The notes under the pieces are model-generated. The model searched no databases. It worked only from the letters and a program-made list of their open reading frames with translations, and had not been told where the DNA came from. A DNA stretch of 64,000 nucleotides from Mixophyes australis (taxonomy: Eukaryota > Chordata > Amphibia > Anura > Limnodynastidae), in contig JAVHZZ010000004.1 in assembly GCA_036250195.1 (NCBI GenBank), positions 163,720,869-163,784,868 on the forward strand, read 5' to 3'. Made by a program: the position numbers and the translations under genes. Positions 10,995 to 23,174 of this stretch are shown here, piece by piece. Position 1 is the stretch's first letter. Every line of letters begins with the position of its first letter.

Positions 10995-12990
10995 CCCAAA
11001 GTATATCAGGTTGCCCATCACTGGTTTAGTTTTTAAAAAAAGAATTGCCACTAAGCAGTAACTTACATAGAATAGAGGATACAAATATGTTTCAGTCAAT
11101 CAGCTGAAAATTAGAGCAGGATTTTATCTATCTGTAATAAAGTAAGTGCACTTAAACTCATAAACAGTTTATATGGCTGGCAAATGAGTAAATGTTCCAT
11201 GGTACACCTCATGGATCAATACATAATACTGAGCTAATAGTTGTAAATTTATTAAATCAATTTACAAATCTTTTATTACTGGCTCAAACACAAAAAATGC
11301 TTGGGAATATAACTTTTTTTTCACCCTTAATTTATTATTTGGGACTTTCTATTAGTTATTTTGCTATTAAAAATATTTTGGTTCCAAAATTATTTTAAAA
11401 GACAAGTACAATTAAAGGTCTAATTGTTTTCAATGTGTCAGCTGTGAAACAACGAAACTACAGAATTTAAAAGTTGTGACTCATGAGTTGATTCAGTATG
11501 TACTAGTCATCATCATCATCATAATTAATATATTTGTTAGATATACCATGTTGCTACCAACACACCATACTCAGAGCTGTATGAATTGATACAAACAACA
11601 GCTAGCGATATACACCAACATTTCTGCAAACAGTAAAAAGGGGATCCTATGTGCTGAATCGGCTGTATTCAATCCATTCCTTGTGGCAATGATGAAACAA
11701 ATGATATATAGGTTTGGCTCTGAAATAGGTCATGGTGTGCTGGAGATGTTATAACAATTCAGCATTTTATTATAAGCTTGCCTTTTGTAAGATTTAAATT
11801 TTTGAATTGATTAATGAATCATACATCTGAGTTCATGAGAGTGGCATATGTAGACTTATACATATCATTTATAATAGTCAGCTCCTCTCCACACATAATT
11901 ACAGCTGTTACAGATATGTTACTGGGCCTTTTTTTACTTCTGTATTCACTAATAGCATTACCCATCCTACAACATCAATTTAATCTTCACTATTACATTA
12001 TTCCTGTGATTTTATACAAGATTGTTTTTCTGTACAAGATCAAGGAAATGAAATAGGAACACATTTCATGGGCTGATGGGAACAATACCGTAGTGTCTGA
12101 TGTTAGAAAATGTAAAGGTCACTCTGTTTTATACCCATTTGTTTATTTGCTACTGAACAGGAAGTGTTTTCCTAGGAGACAACAATGCTGCTCTGTCTTC
12201 CAATTACTTCTTACGTTTAAGAAAAGGTGGTTCTCAGCGACATTATTGCCAGACACAGCTGTGTTCTTTGTTTGTTGTACTACGTGCATGCATTGTTCTG
12301 GAAGTGTACCATATTTTGCTTTTTTTAGGAAAGCTCTCCCTCTGCTACGAAATTTCTCTCGAAGATCGACTTCAAACAGTGTCTAATCTAGTGCAGCAAC
12401 ATGCATTAGAAGCAAGCAGTTCTCAAACAAGATGTGTCAACCATACTGATATATAATGATATGCAAAGGAATATAATTGGGTAAACTCTAATGTCAGAAT
12501 ATATCTTCTGTTCTATTAAATGGTCACCCCTCTCTGAAAAACAGTGATGAAGGTGAAGCAAAAGTATAAGTTATTCATGGTCTGTAAAAAATATCTAACA
12601 TTGTTGTGGCAAGAGCAGGTGCCAGACATCTTGAAATAAAGGTTAAGCCTGCTTGGCATCCCCAATTGCCAGAATTTATTATTAGGATTATGTCAATGTA
12701 TATGTTGCTTTAGGTGTTTTAGATGTTTCAAGTTAGACATTTCTTTAATGTTGTCGGGTTAGTTCTCCACACACTGATAGACTCTATAAAATGTCTCCTA
12801 AAGGAGGAGGTGTCACTTAAAATCACCAGGGTACCCAGCCGACACAGACTGTGAGGGCCGGCGGTTCGCACAGAAGTCTGTGTCTCACTAATGGTCGGTC
12901 ATACTGCCAGTCCAGAGCATGAATACACCTAGACTGCCAAGGGTCAAATTAGGGCATGGCTTGAGATTAAGGTGATCATGCTCTTTGTCT
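10995..12990. other. AT-rich DNA, nothing recognised
   Basis: Low-GC sequence with a short (atc)n run near 11508-11521. No gene or repeat boundary is supported. The frames at 11192-12456 are short and have no family motif. Confidence 0.5.
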
Positions 12991-13003
12991 GGTTAACTGG
13001 ATG

Positions 13004-13373
13004 CAGGGCCAGATTAACCCGAGGTCTAACTGGGCTATAGACCAGGGGCCTCAGGCATCCAAGGGGCCCTTCAAAGTCCTCAGCAGCATTATTGATCGGT
13101 CCGGGGGCACCCCCAGCCCGTTCAATGCTGCTGAGCACTGTCAGTGCAGTCATCCGTCCCCGCTCAGTAATCTGCTTACTGAAGAGATCTTGCGAGAGTT
13201 CGTGAACTCTCGCGAGATCTCCTCAGTAAGGAGCTTACAGCGCGCCGCGAAAGGAGGACTGCAGTGACAGGTAAGTGTCTCACGGGGGGCGGCGGGCGGC
13301 TCACATTGGGGGTCTCACGGAGGAATGGAGGCCCCCTTAGCCCAGGGGCCTCCATTCCCTTAATCCGGCCCTG
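13004..13373. mobile_element. hAT non-autonomous element with perfect 8-bp TSD
   Basis: A 370-bp element starting 'cagggccagattaa' and ending 'ttaatccggccctg', a 14-bp terminal inverted repeat with one mismatch. The 8-bp direct repeat ACTGGATG flanks it at 12996-13003 and 13374-13381. The interior is GC-rich, with 'aggggcc' blocks near both ends and a palindromic 'ctctcgcgag' core at 13208-13217. No transposase remains. Confidence 0.92.
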
Positions 13374-13384
13374 ACTGGATGCAC

Positions 13385-14330
13385 ATTTTTTAACATCTTA
13401 TTTAGCTATTCTTCCCAGAGACTAACTTTGCAGGAGATTTTCAGCTGATGTGAGGTATGAGGGATGCTTAGTAACAGCCCCTACATTAAACAGGTACCAA
13501 TCTAGTGGTTCCACATTATATAATATGTGCCCTGCAAAAGTCACACTACTGTGGGAACCAGGTGAGGGGTTTAAAAAAAAAGGTTTCTCCCCACAGACAG
13601 GTGTCTTCTATTTAGATAGTTCTAAAGGTTTATAGCTCTTTACGGGCTTGCCGTAGATCGGTGGATTGTGCCTGTGATTGACTGAGTATGCCTCTGTGGA
13701 TTTTAAAAATTTGTGAGCCTGCCAAAAGCGGCTAGACATTGGACTTGGACCCTACCTTGTTAATAGAGGAGTGAAGTTCATGGCTCAGCAGCCTGAACAG
13801 TGGTCTTGGAGAACTGAGAATAGCTCCTTTAAGATAATGTTGTATGTTAGATTTAGTGCATTAAACCTATTGGTGACTGGTGGACAAAAGTGCTGTAATT
13901 CCTGTGTGGTGAGTTTACGCAATAAAGCACCTTTATTTTAACTATTTGCCTAGGTGATTTCATACCCATGAGAGGTATGAAATCACTACCCATGGTAGTG
14001 CTAGACTGATACATAAGTCTGTCTCTGGGCAAAGCAGGCGCCTGGTTTGCCTAGAGGTAAACCATGCGCCTGCTTTGCCCAGAGTTGCCAGTAAAAAAAA
14101 TAGTGATAAGCAAATTATGCCTTTCTTCTCATAATACTAAACTATCCAAGAGATGCAGAACACCGTTTTTTTATGTTTTGGTAGAGTTGTGTATTCTGTT
14201 TTCCAATTTCTGAGACTATAGATGGCTGATTATTTAATTTTTATTGCATAAACAATATGTCGATTAAATCTGGTCCTAGCAGTAAAAAACACTATTAATA
14301 TTGTGTCTCACCTAGCAAACCTAAAAACTC
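13385..14330. other. Mostly unrecognised, one local inverted repeat
   Basis: Near 14035-14085 'gcgcctggtttgcctagagg' is followed by 'aaaccatgcgcctgctttgc', and 'ctgggcaaagcaggcgcc' pairs with 'gcgcctgctttgcccag', forming a strong stem-loop of unknown origin (about 14023-14082). The rest shows nothing I can support. Confidence 0.5.
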
Positions 14331-14332
14331 CT

Positions 14333-14462
14333 CGGGGTAAATTTATCAAACTGCGTGTTTGAACAAGTGGAGTTGTTGCCTATAGCAACCAATCAGATTC
14401 TAGTTATCATTTATTTAGCACATTCTACAAAATGACAGCTAGAATCTGATTATAAATCTAAA
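14333..14462. mobile_element. Truncated copy of palindromic 'gttgcctatagcaacca' MITE
   Basis: Begins 'ggggtaaatttatcaaactg', followed by 'tgaacaagtggagttgttgc', 'ctatagcaaccaatcagatt' and 'acagctagaatctgatt'. It stops where the second half of the palindrome should start. A more complete copy is at 23631-23787. I associate this family with frog genomes. Confidence 0.75.
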
Positions 14463-14464
14463 TT

Positions 14465-16318
14465 ATATATATATAAATTACACAAACCAATCCAAATCTA
14501 TATGGAATCTAAATGCCAACAAATCATGGTCTATTGCATTGCGGCGAGTTAACATGGATTGCAATATCACATTATTTTTAATCATTGTCATTTGAACTTG
14601 CATTTGATATCTCTAAAAGGTGTTTGGATTACATTACCTAAGCCGTGTACACTGTATTTTATTAAACTTGCTGCATAGTCTCCTACTCAGATAGGTGTCA
14701 CAGGTGCCTATGTGTTCATACACCTTTGCATAGAATAAATGCATATGTATTAATATTATTTATATGTATATAAGATAGAATTCTAAAGTGTTTATATATC
14801 CACTGCATAGAAAACAGAAACAGTCTTTGTGCATATGGTGTATAGATAAGGATGAATAGCAAAGTACATAAGTTGTACAACCAATTATTGACCCTTTTTG
14901 GAAATACGATACCATATTAGATTTGCTTTATAACTTTTGTAATATGTAGCCCTACATCTTCTTGTGGAGGAATATATTTAAACAACAACAACAACAACAA
15001 TAATTATTTTACTATCATGCCATTTTCATGATATGCATCTCTGAACTGCTTTCATTTCATGGTTGAAAATTAGTTCCAGGATATTTACTATCTAAATATA
15101 AATGAGGTTAAAAAAAACTAAATCAATGGAGCAATACAACTGCTTTCCAGAAAAGTGAGTAGAGCAATCAAGCGTCACACTGTGTGGCTGCTGAGGCTGT
15201 TGCCATGACAGTGTGAAGTAGGACTTTCAGTGATCTGAGCCAGTAGAAATATTCCGGTTACTGATTGATAGTTTGTTGCTACCATATTCGTGTACGCAAA
15301 TGTGATGACAGCATTCAGCAATTACGGGTAATGTGTAACAGCTGTTTCTTAGCTTCAAGAGTTTTATTATTACAGACAAGATGAAACAGCAGCATTTACA
15401 TGAAAACAGCTTACCTTTTAATGCTTTACCTAATTTATATCCTGAATAACAGTGTTTCTCGGTCATCTTTCTGTGCTATCTACTAATTCACAGACCGAAG
15501 CAGGTTCATAAGCCTTATTGTGATGCAAATATTTCTTTCAGTTTGTTATGTTTTATTTATTACCACAGCACACTTTCTTTTAGCTTTTTTTTAATTAATA
15601 TTCACTATTGTATAACTGATAAGGAACACGTCATTTAAAGCTGCTTTACCTCCTTGAAAATATTTTACTTATGTGCCCCATCACCTATACAGAGCTCTGG
15701 GAGCTGATACATGCAGCTGTTTTTCCCTTTAAAAAACATCTTTAATGGCAGGAGGGGGTGGATGGTGAGAGTGATAGGACCAATCATTAGCTGCAATCTC
15801 TTTATTGCGGTTTGTGATTGGTTCTCCCAGTTATATTCCTCCCCCTTATTTTCAGCTTCCCCTGCAGTCATTTTCCAGTGGCTGTGTCTAGGAGCAGGGG
15901 CACAGCAGGAAAATATTTTTCTTGGGTGTAGCGCACAACATATTAAAATATTAAGCTTTCCGCTGCATCACTTATGGTTATTCCAGGTTACCATTTGTTG
16001 CTATTAAAGGCCCGATGGCTGGCCATGAGATTCTGGAAATTCACATGTTACTGTATAGCCCTACTATTGTTTATTACACACAATTTATCTGCTATATATG
16101 TAATGAGTTTTGTGGCCTGTTTTATTTCTATGCTGTTACAAATGAAAAGTTAAAAAAAAACAATAAATAAACTTTCATACTCCCTATGATCAGAATGTTA
16201 TAGGTCTGATGCCTGGGAGCCTAGCTGTTAGGGAGAGGCCCAAACACATTTATCACATTAACTTCTCATGCTAGTGATGGCTGGAGAATTGTGAAAGTTT
16301 CCTACACATAGCAGCTGT
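14465..16318. other. AT-rich DNA with small microsatellites
   Basis: Contains (aac)n at about 14980-15002. At 15777-15834 two inverted CCAAT-type strings (accaatca and tgattggt) face each other about 40 bp apart. No gene is supported. Confidence 0.45.
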
Positions 16319-16440
16319 CAAGAGCACTGATTGGCCAATGTATCTAGTCTAGAGCACTGATTGGTCTATGTATCCAGATCACTGATTGGTCTATGTATCT
16401 AGAGCACTGATTGGCCTCTGTATCTGGAGTACTGATTTCT
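16319..16440. repeat. Small minisatellite, unit around 25-30 bp
   Basis: About four and a half imperfect copies of 'agagcactgattggtctatg' followed by 'tatct'. Unit length drifts between roughly 24 and 30 bp through small indels. Each unit contains 'gattgg', an inverted CCAAT pentamer. Confidence 0.85.
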
Positions 16441-16444
16441 TTAG

Positions 16445-17715
16445 TCATTGTCAGCAGGTGAATTAACAATGAGAGAGGCGCCAGGGGATGAACAAATCGT
16501 AAATTGTATTGGACACCTGTTATTCTAATACACAAGGGAGATAGTAGAAAATGTTGTTTGGGAGAACAGTCACGGTTTTAGCCACTGGAAGTTTGGAAAT
16601 TATAATGCTCACTATTCTATTTTATTTTTTAGAAAATTCAAGTTTCTAACGTTCCCAGATCAACAGGCTTGGTGGGAATATCATTCTATTACTGGTTCTG
16701 GAAATAAAAATCATGGTGTGGAAATCATAAATAAAGTAAATTTCATGTTACATCAGTGTACTGACTCTTGGTTTAAAATTAGGGGAGTACTATCTTAAAT
16801 ACACAAACAAGTTCCAGGTATGACACAATAAAATCTGCATTTGTGTTTTAATTTTTGATGCTACTGCTTTTCCTGTGAGCACTTTTTATAACCTGTATGC
16901 CAATTACAGGAATCTCAGCTGGGAGTCGTCAATGAAAGTCCTACTACTCCCATTCGTAAATGTCCTTGGCCTTTTATGACTTCCTCTGAGATCTTGGAAG
17001 GATTTTAAAATATGAGAACCTGTTGCATGTGCACTGCTTCCACTTCCAGTGGAGTGTGTGTAGCGTCAACTAGTCATGTAAGATAGCTTTAAGTTGATTA
17101 CTGCACTGCACGGCAATCATTAGAGACTGGGGAGGTTGATGGCAGGTCCTTACTTGAATGCATAAAACTGGAAACAATGGTTGTGTATCAAGATACTTAT
17201 GAGATAGCCACTAGGGCATAATAAAGACTCTTGGAACATGAAGCATAACAATGCTGTATTATTCAGTTTTCAGTTTTGGGTGAAACTTATTTCAAACCTT
17301 TCTTTGCAAGTGTTGTTTAAAATTGATCACTATACCTACATTCCATACATTTTTATACCTTTCAATAGACTTGGAATCGTTGACTTTCAGCTGCTACTAC
17401 AACATCAAACGGTCTGTTTACACATATATATGTGAATATAATTTCTTGCATTACAATTATATGGGCCCACAGTGAGCATTCCTCCATTGATTACAGCTCA
17501 TATTGGAATTGCATTCTCCAAGCTTATTCCATTACTATACTGATCAGCTTCAGTTAATTAGAACTTTACAATACATACAAATATACAGTAATTTCACAGT
17601 ATTTCTAAGATTCCAATAATTCAGTTTCGCATTCAAATAGTTTTCACTTTTAATCTTTCTCCTCCATCAGTTCATTATACGATCCACACATCAACACATG
17701 GTTTAATACACAGAA
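16445..17715. other. AT-rich DNA, nothing recognised
   Basis: No supported gene, RNA or repeat. Confidence 0.5.
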
Positions 17716-17720
17716 GCCCA

Positions 17721-17762
17721 TTATTATAATTATTATTTTTATTATTATTATTATAATTAATA
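17721..17762. repeat. (ATT)n microsatellite
   Basis: Interrupted run of att and taa triplets about 40 bp long. Confidence 0.9.
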
Positions 17763-17769
17763 TGACCAT

Positions 17770-18685
17770 TTATTATCTTTTTTAAACGCAATTTTATTTT
17801 GTCAAAATATGTACATTAAGGGACAGGGTACAGAAGATAAAAGGGGGAGGTATGCAATGAGGGTGAAACATAACATCTATGGACATTTCCTGCAAATTAT
17901 ATAAACCGCATTAACATAAGATCTATGTCAGCAAGGAAGATAAACATTTGGAAAGTCTATGAACTTAACTAACCACTGACCAAGAAATAAGAAATTGATA
18001 GGGCATGTAGTGAGAGGAAGGAAAAAGGGGGTTATAAATATAGATTTAGAGGGGATAATATGAAAGAGTCGCCAGAGTCATAACGGGTTATATCCTATAG
18101 GTTGAGTTAAAGGCCTCTACACCCATGCCAGGCTATACAACTGCAGGATGTGCAACTGCATGCTGTACAACTCTGGGTGCAAGGGTGCCAATAAATCATG
18201 GGACCACCTGACTCTATTGAAGCGCTCCAGACTGCATGCAGTATGCTGGTGTTTGCATGGTGTTGTCCTCAAGTGGGACCCTAGCTGTTTGGATTAACAA
18301 TTTCTTTCCTTAGTGCCATAAAACTGTTATTTAGTTTAAATATGCTATGGAAAAGTTATAAGTAAAACTTTCAAGAGGTGGATTATAATCAGGACATTTT
18401 TTGTGGTAGCCCAGAGACCTAGACCTTCATCAAAAAACTCTGCTGCAGCAAGTATGAACTTAATATAACTTCATCATCGTTTAATTGTATGTCACCACAA
18501 AACTCTGCAGAACGGGACAGTCGGTATAACAAATCACACATAAAAACAGAAGAATCTACAAGATTGAGTAAAAGGTACATGCATGGGACGGAGGGTAGAG
18601 AGGACCATCTATGAATTTGCTAAGATGGCTTTGCTGTACAGGTCAGTGAACTTTGGGAAATGCTATTCCTCTTTATAGCAAAACA
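17770..18685. other. Unclassified, possibly a LINE 3'-end relic in reverse
   Basis: The stretch from about 17780 ('aattttattttgtcaaaata', 'tgtacattaagggacagggt', 'aaaagggggaggtatgcaat') resembles reverse-oriented LINE 3' ends I recall from frogs, but I see no reverse-transcriptase frame. Near 18135-18175, three short 'caactg/caactc' strings are repeated. Low certainty. Confidence 0.25.
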
Positions 18686-18699
18686 AATGGATCAGCAGG

Positions 18700-19075
18700 C
18701 ATATTGTATATAATAAAACTGTTAAGATGGACATTTACAGCAACAAGAAAGATCATTTGTAATTATCACATTCCGTGAGACCAGAATCTATGTTCTTCTA
18801 TTCTCAACCTGAACAATCACCTGCTGCATTCTATTATGTGTCAAGAACAAAGCTGCTTAGTTACCATCGGGAGTTTCTTCCACCCCTTTGTCACTGTGCC
18901 CAACAATTGACATAGGCATGTAGAATTGTGTATAAATGTGACAAGCTTGCTATAGATCTTTGCCATAGCTCTCACTCTATCTATGGCCCATGCATGTCTA
19001 TGCATGTTAATAAAGAAACCACATGTACCAATATCTTTACAACATTGACTTCAAGAGTCCATTATTTCAAAACTC
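18700..19075 (+). mobile_element. Possible retroviral-type LTR remnant
   Basis: A TATA-like 'tgtataaatgtgac' near 18930 is followed about 80 bp later by a polyadenylation signal 'gttaataaag' near 19010 and then 'ctttacaaca', an order that fits U3-R-U5 of an LTR. A TG start near 18720 and an end near 19070 are guesses. I find no clean target-site duplication and no adjacent gag or pol frame. It could equally be unrelated AT-rich sequence. Confidence 0.28.
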
Positions 19076-19182
19076 TTTGGACGAGGAGATCTGACTGAGG
19101 GCAGTGGTAGTTTTAATCATCTACTGGAACTTTCCATATTGTAACAAAATCTATATATACATTTTAAACTAGTAATACACTA

Positions 19183-20100
19183 GTGACAGTGGTATGTAAG
19201 AGCATCTCTGAATGCACAGCACGTCAAATCTTGAAGTGGATGGGCTACAGCAGCAGAAGACCACACCAAGTTTCACTCCTGTCAGCTAAAAGCAGGAAAT
19301 TGATGCTACAGTGGGCCAGGGGCGGAACTAGGAAATTTCTATACCCCGGGCGATATAGGGGGGGGCGATTTAGGCCTCGCCCCTTTCTGATATCTAAGGC
19401 TGTCGGCGGCTGCACAGTATGTGCAGGTCCGCTCGGCAGTGACAGTGTGCTGCCCGGCTGCTCTGATTGTGTTTAAAACACAATCAGAGCAGCCAGTCAG
19501 CACACAGTCACTCCTGGACGGACCTGCACAGTGTGCAGCTGTCGGCAGCAAGCCCCCCCTGGATCCGCCACTGCAGTGGGCACAGGAGAACCAAAATTGG
19601 ACAGTCAGGATTTCTGCCGCCACGTGCAGATGCAAGGGTCATAATTTTATATAAATACCATGAATCCATCCTGCCTTGTCTGACCAGTATAGGTTGATGG
19701 TGGTTTAATGGTGTGGGGAATGTTTTCTTAGCACACATTTTTGCCCCTTAATACCAATTGAGCATTGCTTATATGCCACATCCTACCTGAGAATTGTTGA
19801 TGGCCATGTGCATCCCTGTATGGCCACAATCTACCAGTCTTCTAATGACTACTTCCAACAAGCTAACATGCCATGTTACACACGTCATCTCAAGCTGGTT
19901 TCATGAACATGACAGTGAGATCAGTGTACTCCAATGACGCCCATGGTCACCAGATCTCCATCCAGTAGAGCACGTAGTGAAACAGGAGATTCGCAGCATG
20001 AATGTGCAACTGACATATCTGCAGCCACTGCGTGATCATGTCAACATTGAGCAGCATCTTGGAGAATTCAAGCTGTTCTGGTGGCAAAGGGGGTAGGGGC
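19183..20100 (+). pseudogene. Tc1/mariner transposase pseudogene, interrupted by a hAT MITE
   Basis: The first part (19183-19316) translates to SISECTARQILKWMGYSSR and RPHQVSLLSAKSRKL, the DNA-binding linker of Tc1-family transposases. After the inserted element, similarity resumes (QWA-HQNWT-like 'QENQNWT', then 'RKYHES', 'PIEH', 'GHVHP', 'YFQQ', and finally 'QAVLVAKGG' near 20067-20094). These pieces fall in different frames with stops between them, so the gene is dead. The N-terminal helix-turn-helix and terminal inverted repeats are not evident. In the live family the protein is a DDE-motif cut-and-paste transposase. Here the catalytic region is degraded. Confidence 0.85.
19317..19573. 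mobile_element. hAT MITE inserted inside the Tc1 pseudogene, perfect 8-bp TSD
   Basis: A 257-bp element, 'caggggcggaactagg' at the left and 'cctggatccgccactg' at the right, flanked by CAGTGGGC at 19309-19316 and 19574-19581. The insertion splits the transposase codons for 'LQWA', so it postdates the Tc1 copy. An almost perfect 39-bp hairpin lies at 19456-19494 (ggctgctctgattgtgttt facing aaacacaatcagagcagcc). Confidence 0.93.
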
Positions 20101-20260
20101 AGGGACCAGTCACCTTCTCCTAAAATAGCCTCTTTTTATATTGATAAATATATATTGTACCAAAGACCACCCTTTAAGGATGGGCCGCTACTTATGGGCC
20201 AGTGCTATGTGCTTGCCCCTCGGGCTAAAGTCTGCCAGACAGCCCCTGGGTAGGAGGAGT
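20100..20260. mobile_element. Probable MITE fragment after the Tc1 copy
   Basis: 'ggggcaggg' near 20096 and 'cagcccctggg' near 20237 could be degenerate inverted ends. The right portion ('gggccagtgctatgtgcttg', 'cccctcgggctaaagtctgc') resembles a MITE end I associate with frogs, in reverse orientation. No target-site duplication was found. Confidence 0.4.
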
Positions 20261-20264
20261 CCTA

Positions 20265-20560
20265 CCCAGTACAAAGTGCTCCTTAATTGCTTCTAAATTG
20301 CAGCAGCCCAAATAAGACTTCTAGGGAGTGTATGGATAATACAAAATAGGTGATATTTCCCTTCCCTTTCAATCTATTAGGAAATGCTGCTGGTAATACA
20401 GCAAAAAAATGCCAAAGTAAATCAGGAAGATCAAGGAAGTTACAATGCCTAAAAGAAACTGTATTAACATGGATGTATTTAACTAGATACACAAAAATAT
20501 CTTAAGAAATCAATATATGCAAAATTCAGATTGAAACTTTTAGTACATAAAACCCCCAAA
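20265..20560. other. Nothing recognised
   Basis: AT-rich sequence without a supported feature. Confidence 0.5.
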
Positions 20561-20562
20561 CC

Positions 20563-20735
20563 CATTGTTGCCTACTCTCCTGGAATGTCCAGGAGACCCC
20601 TAAATTTCTGGGAGTCCTCCCGAACTCCCGAGAGAGCAAGCTAAACTCCTGGTTCCTAACCACCGAAGCAGTACAGTGGTGGGAGGTGGGGCTTAGATCG
20701 AGAATCTATCATTGTGGCCCCGCCCCCTGCTCCAA
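20563..20735. mobile_element. 'ttgcctac' MITE, one-ended copy
   Basis: Begins 'gttgcctactctcctggaat' then 'gtccaggagacccctaaatt' and 'tgggagtcctcccgaactcc', and continues into a GC-rich 'ggccccgccccctgctccaa' segment. This is the same terminal design as the element at 21948-22240. No right end is visible. Confidence 0.6.
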
Positions 20736-20739
20736 TTGG

Positions 20740-21945
20740 TTCGAAAAGGTGATTGATGTTAGAGGACTGAAAACTCACAGCTTTTACCCCTAGCAGTTGA
20801 AAATAACAGTACTGTATTATGTTTTATTCTATATGGTATAGGGCAATTACCATTTAAAAGGACTGCAGACAGTCAACAATTTTAGGGTTAGTACAAATGG
20901 GTATTAAAAAATATAACACTAGTCACAGCATGGTTGAAATGTTGTACTTTGCCCTCTCTTTAACTGAGCTTTGATTAACTTTTTTCTAGTTATCCGTTTT
21001 AAAAACATGCATTAAAATAACTAGAACAAGACCTAACATTAATTTTTTTGTTCCTGGGTTACAGCATTTTCTCCTACAACCTTGCAAAACATAAAATGTG
21101 GGTTTGACTGTAGCTGGCTATGGGTTAAGAATTTTCTAGTGTTGTGCATATCTTACTATAAATTTGCATATTGTTTTCAGTGTACAGTTTTTGTTTGTAT
21201 TGTGAATGTAGCTTGCTGCTGCCCTGCTAGATTTGTCTTACTGGTTGTAGCACCTAACTATTAGGCAATACATGTTGCATGGTTACCATGGTTATTCTGT
21301 TTTCTACACTTTATTTGGAGATATCCAAGGGAGATCGCTGTGTCATGCTAAGCTGTTACACATATTTATTTTACACCAAATCTCTCCTTTCTGTTTAAGG
21401 TCTGAACTACAAATACAGAGTGCTGCAGTGTCAAGAGGCAATAACCTCAGACAGATAAGTCAGGCAGCCATCACATTTAGTCTGAATTATGGATGAGAAA
21501 GCTTCTTGAACTTAATTGAGAATTTTAAACTTTAGTTTTATAAACAGCACATGGTTGAGAGTGCTTCTGTTTCCATGGCTGACTTAATAACGTGTAAAGT
21601 ATTTAGCACTATATAAAGATGGAACACTTAATTCACAGGTCTTCCATGACAGACACCATGCTGTTTTATGTCAGATAGTATGCATACAACTATATCCAGG
21701 TTTATGCGCATTTTATACTTAAAACGTCTTATGCCTGAAGAGGCGGAATAGCAGATGGAAGGGATAGGCAAGCATAGGTCTAGTACAGTCAGGCTGTGTT
21801 CCTTAACAGCACTCAAGTAGACATGGATGTAGAGGCAGATATGATTGTCAGGAGGTGCGTCTGCTGGGGGCAGGAGGAACAATACGCAAAGACGTTAATG
21901 ACGATCAGAAACACTATCTGTTTACAATTACCTGCTTGTGTTTAA
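20740..21945. other. AT-rich DNA, nothing recognised
   Basis: No tandem repeats, terminal inverted repeats or exon signals that I can support. Confidence 0.5.
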
Positions 21946-21947
21946 CT

Positions 21948-22240
21948 CATACTTGCCTACTTTTAAATTGTCTCCTCCAGGAGATCCCAGAGGAGAGGTC
22001 ATATGACCACTGCAGGAGGGGGCATAGTGATACCATTGCATCACCATGGCCTCTCCCCCTGCTATGAAATACCAAAATTCACGGCATTGCATAGCAGGGG
22101 GGCAGGGCTTAATGGTGCGGTTGTGTCATTAAGCCCCACCTCCTCAACAATCCGGGAGGATGCCTCTTCTGGGAGTCTGGAAGGTCTCCCCGAAAAATCA
22201 GGAGCCTCACAGAAATTCCGGGAGAGTAGGCATGTATGGT
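21948..22240. mobile_element. 'ttgcctac' MITE, two-ended copy
   Basis: Left end 'acttgcctacttttaaattg' and right end 'ttccgggagagtaggcatgt' are inverted copies. The interior is largely self-complementary: 'gggcttaatg' and 'cattaagccc', 'tgctatgaaat...ggcattgcatagcag', and facing 'ctccaggagatcc' and 'ggtctccccg'. No open frame. It is non-autonomous, and the transposase superfamily is unknown to me. Confidence 0.75.
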
Positions 22241-22244
22241 TTAG

Positions 22245-22790
22245 CTGCCTCCAGCTGATAATACTTAAATCATTAGTGACGGCTACATTATATGAAGTTG
22301 ACATTTTTCATTTGGACTACTGTAGAAAAGAAGACTCACATTCTATTTTTATAGGGTAAAACAACAGATGTTGTATTTAATTTTATTTCATTTGTATTTT
22401 GTATTTTTGTTTGTATTTAGTTATTTCATTTTATGTTGAAAATATGACTTTTGCATTTATTAATAACAATCAAGAGAATATTCTTTCTTGTGCATTTGAC
22501 ACTACATTACATTATTATATACAAATGGAGGGTTCAACGTTAGCATTTACTATAACCACTGTTAAGCCATCATCGCTGTTGTGGGAAATAAGTGTACAAA
22601 CTTGACTTACTGGTCTGGTGCAAAGGTGATGGTGGAAGCATCTTGAGATACATCTGACTTGAACACAGGCGCGCAAATATGCTTTTACTAACATGTGTCT
22701 ATTGCTATGTGCATTTGGGGTGCAAATACGTCCAACTCTACATAAGCTCCTCTTCAGGTATTTCAATATGAAGAATTGTATACTAAAAAT
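22245..22790. other. AT-rich DNA, nothing recognised
   Basis: No feature supported. The frame at 22003-22359 is incidental to the MITE upstream. Confidence 0.5.
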
Positions 22791-22791
22791 T

Positions 22792-22985
22792 ACATACCTC
22801 CAATAGTTCCAATTTTGGAGGGACTGTCCCAATTCTCGGACCCTGAAAGGGATGTCCCTTATTAGATCTAGGTGTGGGTGTGTTTGGGCAAATCAGTCTG
22901 GATTTCTGCGGGCCAGAGGTTTGCTTTGGTGACTGCACATTATTTTATCCAGAATTTGCATGTTTTAAATTGTTGGGAAGTATGC
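22792..22985. mobile_element. Short MITE with catacctcc ends
   Basis: About 194 bp. Left end 'acatacctccaatagttcca' faces right end 'aaattgttgggaagtatgc'. The interior has 'gagggactgtcccaattctc' and 'aagggatgtccct', which are partly self-complementary. The string AATT abuts both ends, a possible 4-bp target-site duplication. Confidence 0.65.
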
Positions 22986-23174
22986 AATTATAAACTGTCA
23001 GACAATGACATTTTAATTTTGTATTCTCCAGCCCCACAAATCATGTTGTCAGATAACAATTACTTCAATTAACTCATTAATGGCAACAGGGCAACACGAA
23101 GGCTGCAGGAGAACTGGTACATCCCACTTGCCACATTAATTATTTAAAATTATATTTTTTGATGGGGCATTTCA

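Noticed and set aside
18700..19075. Intact endogenous retrovirus
   Set aside because: Only a TATA-like box and a polyadenylation signal at LTR-like spacing. No gag, pol or env similarity and no second LTR.
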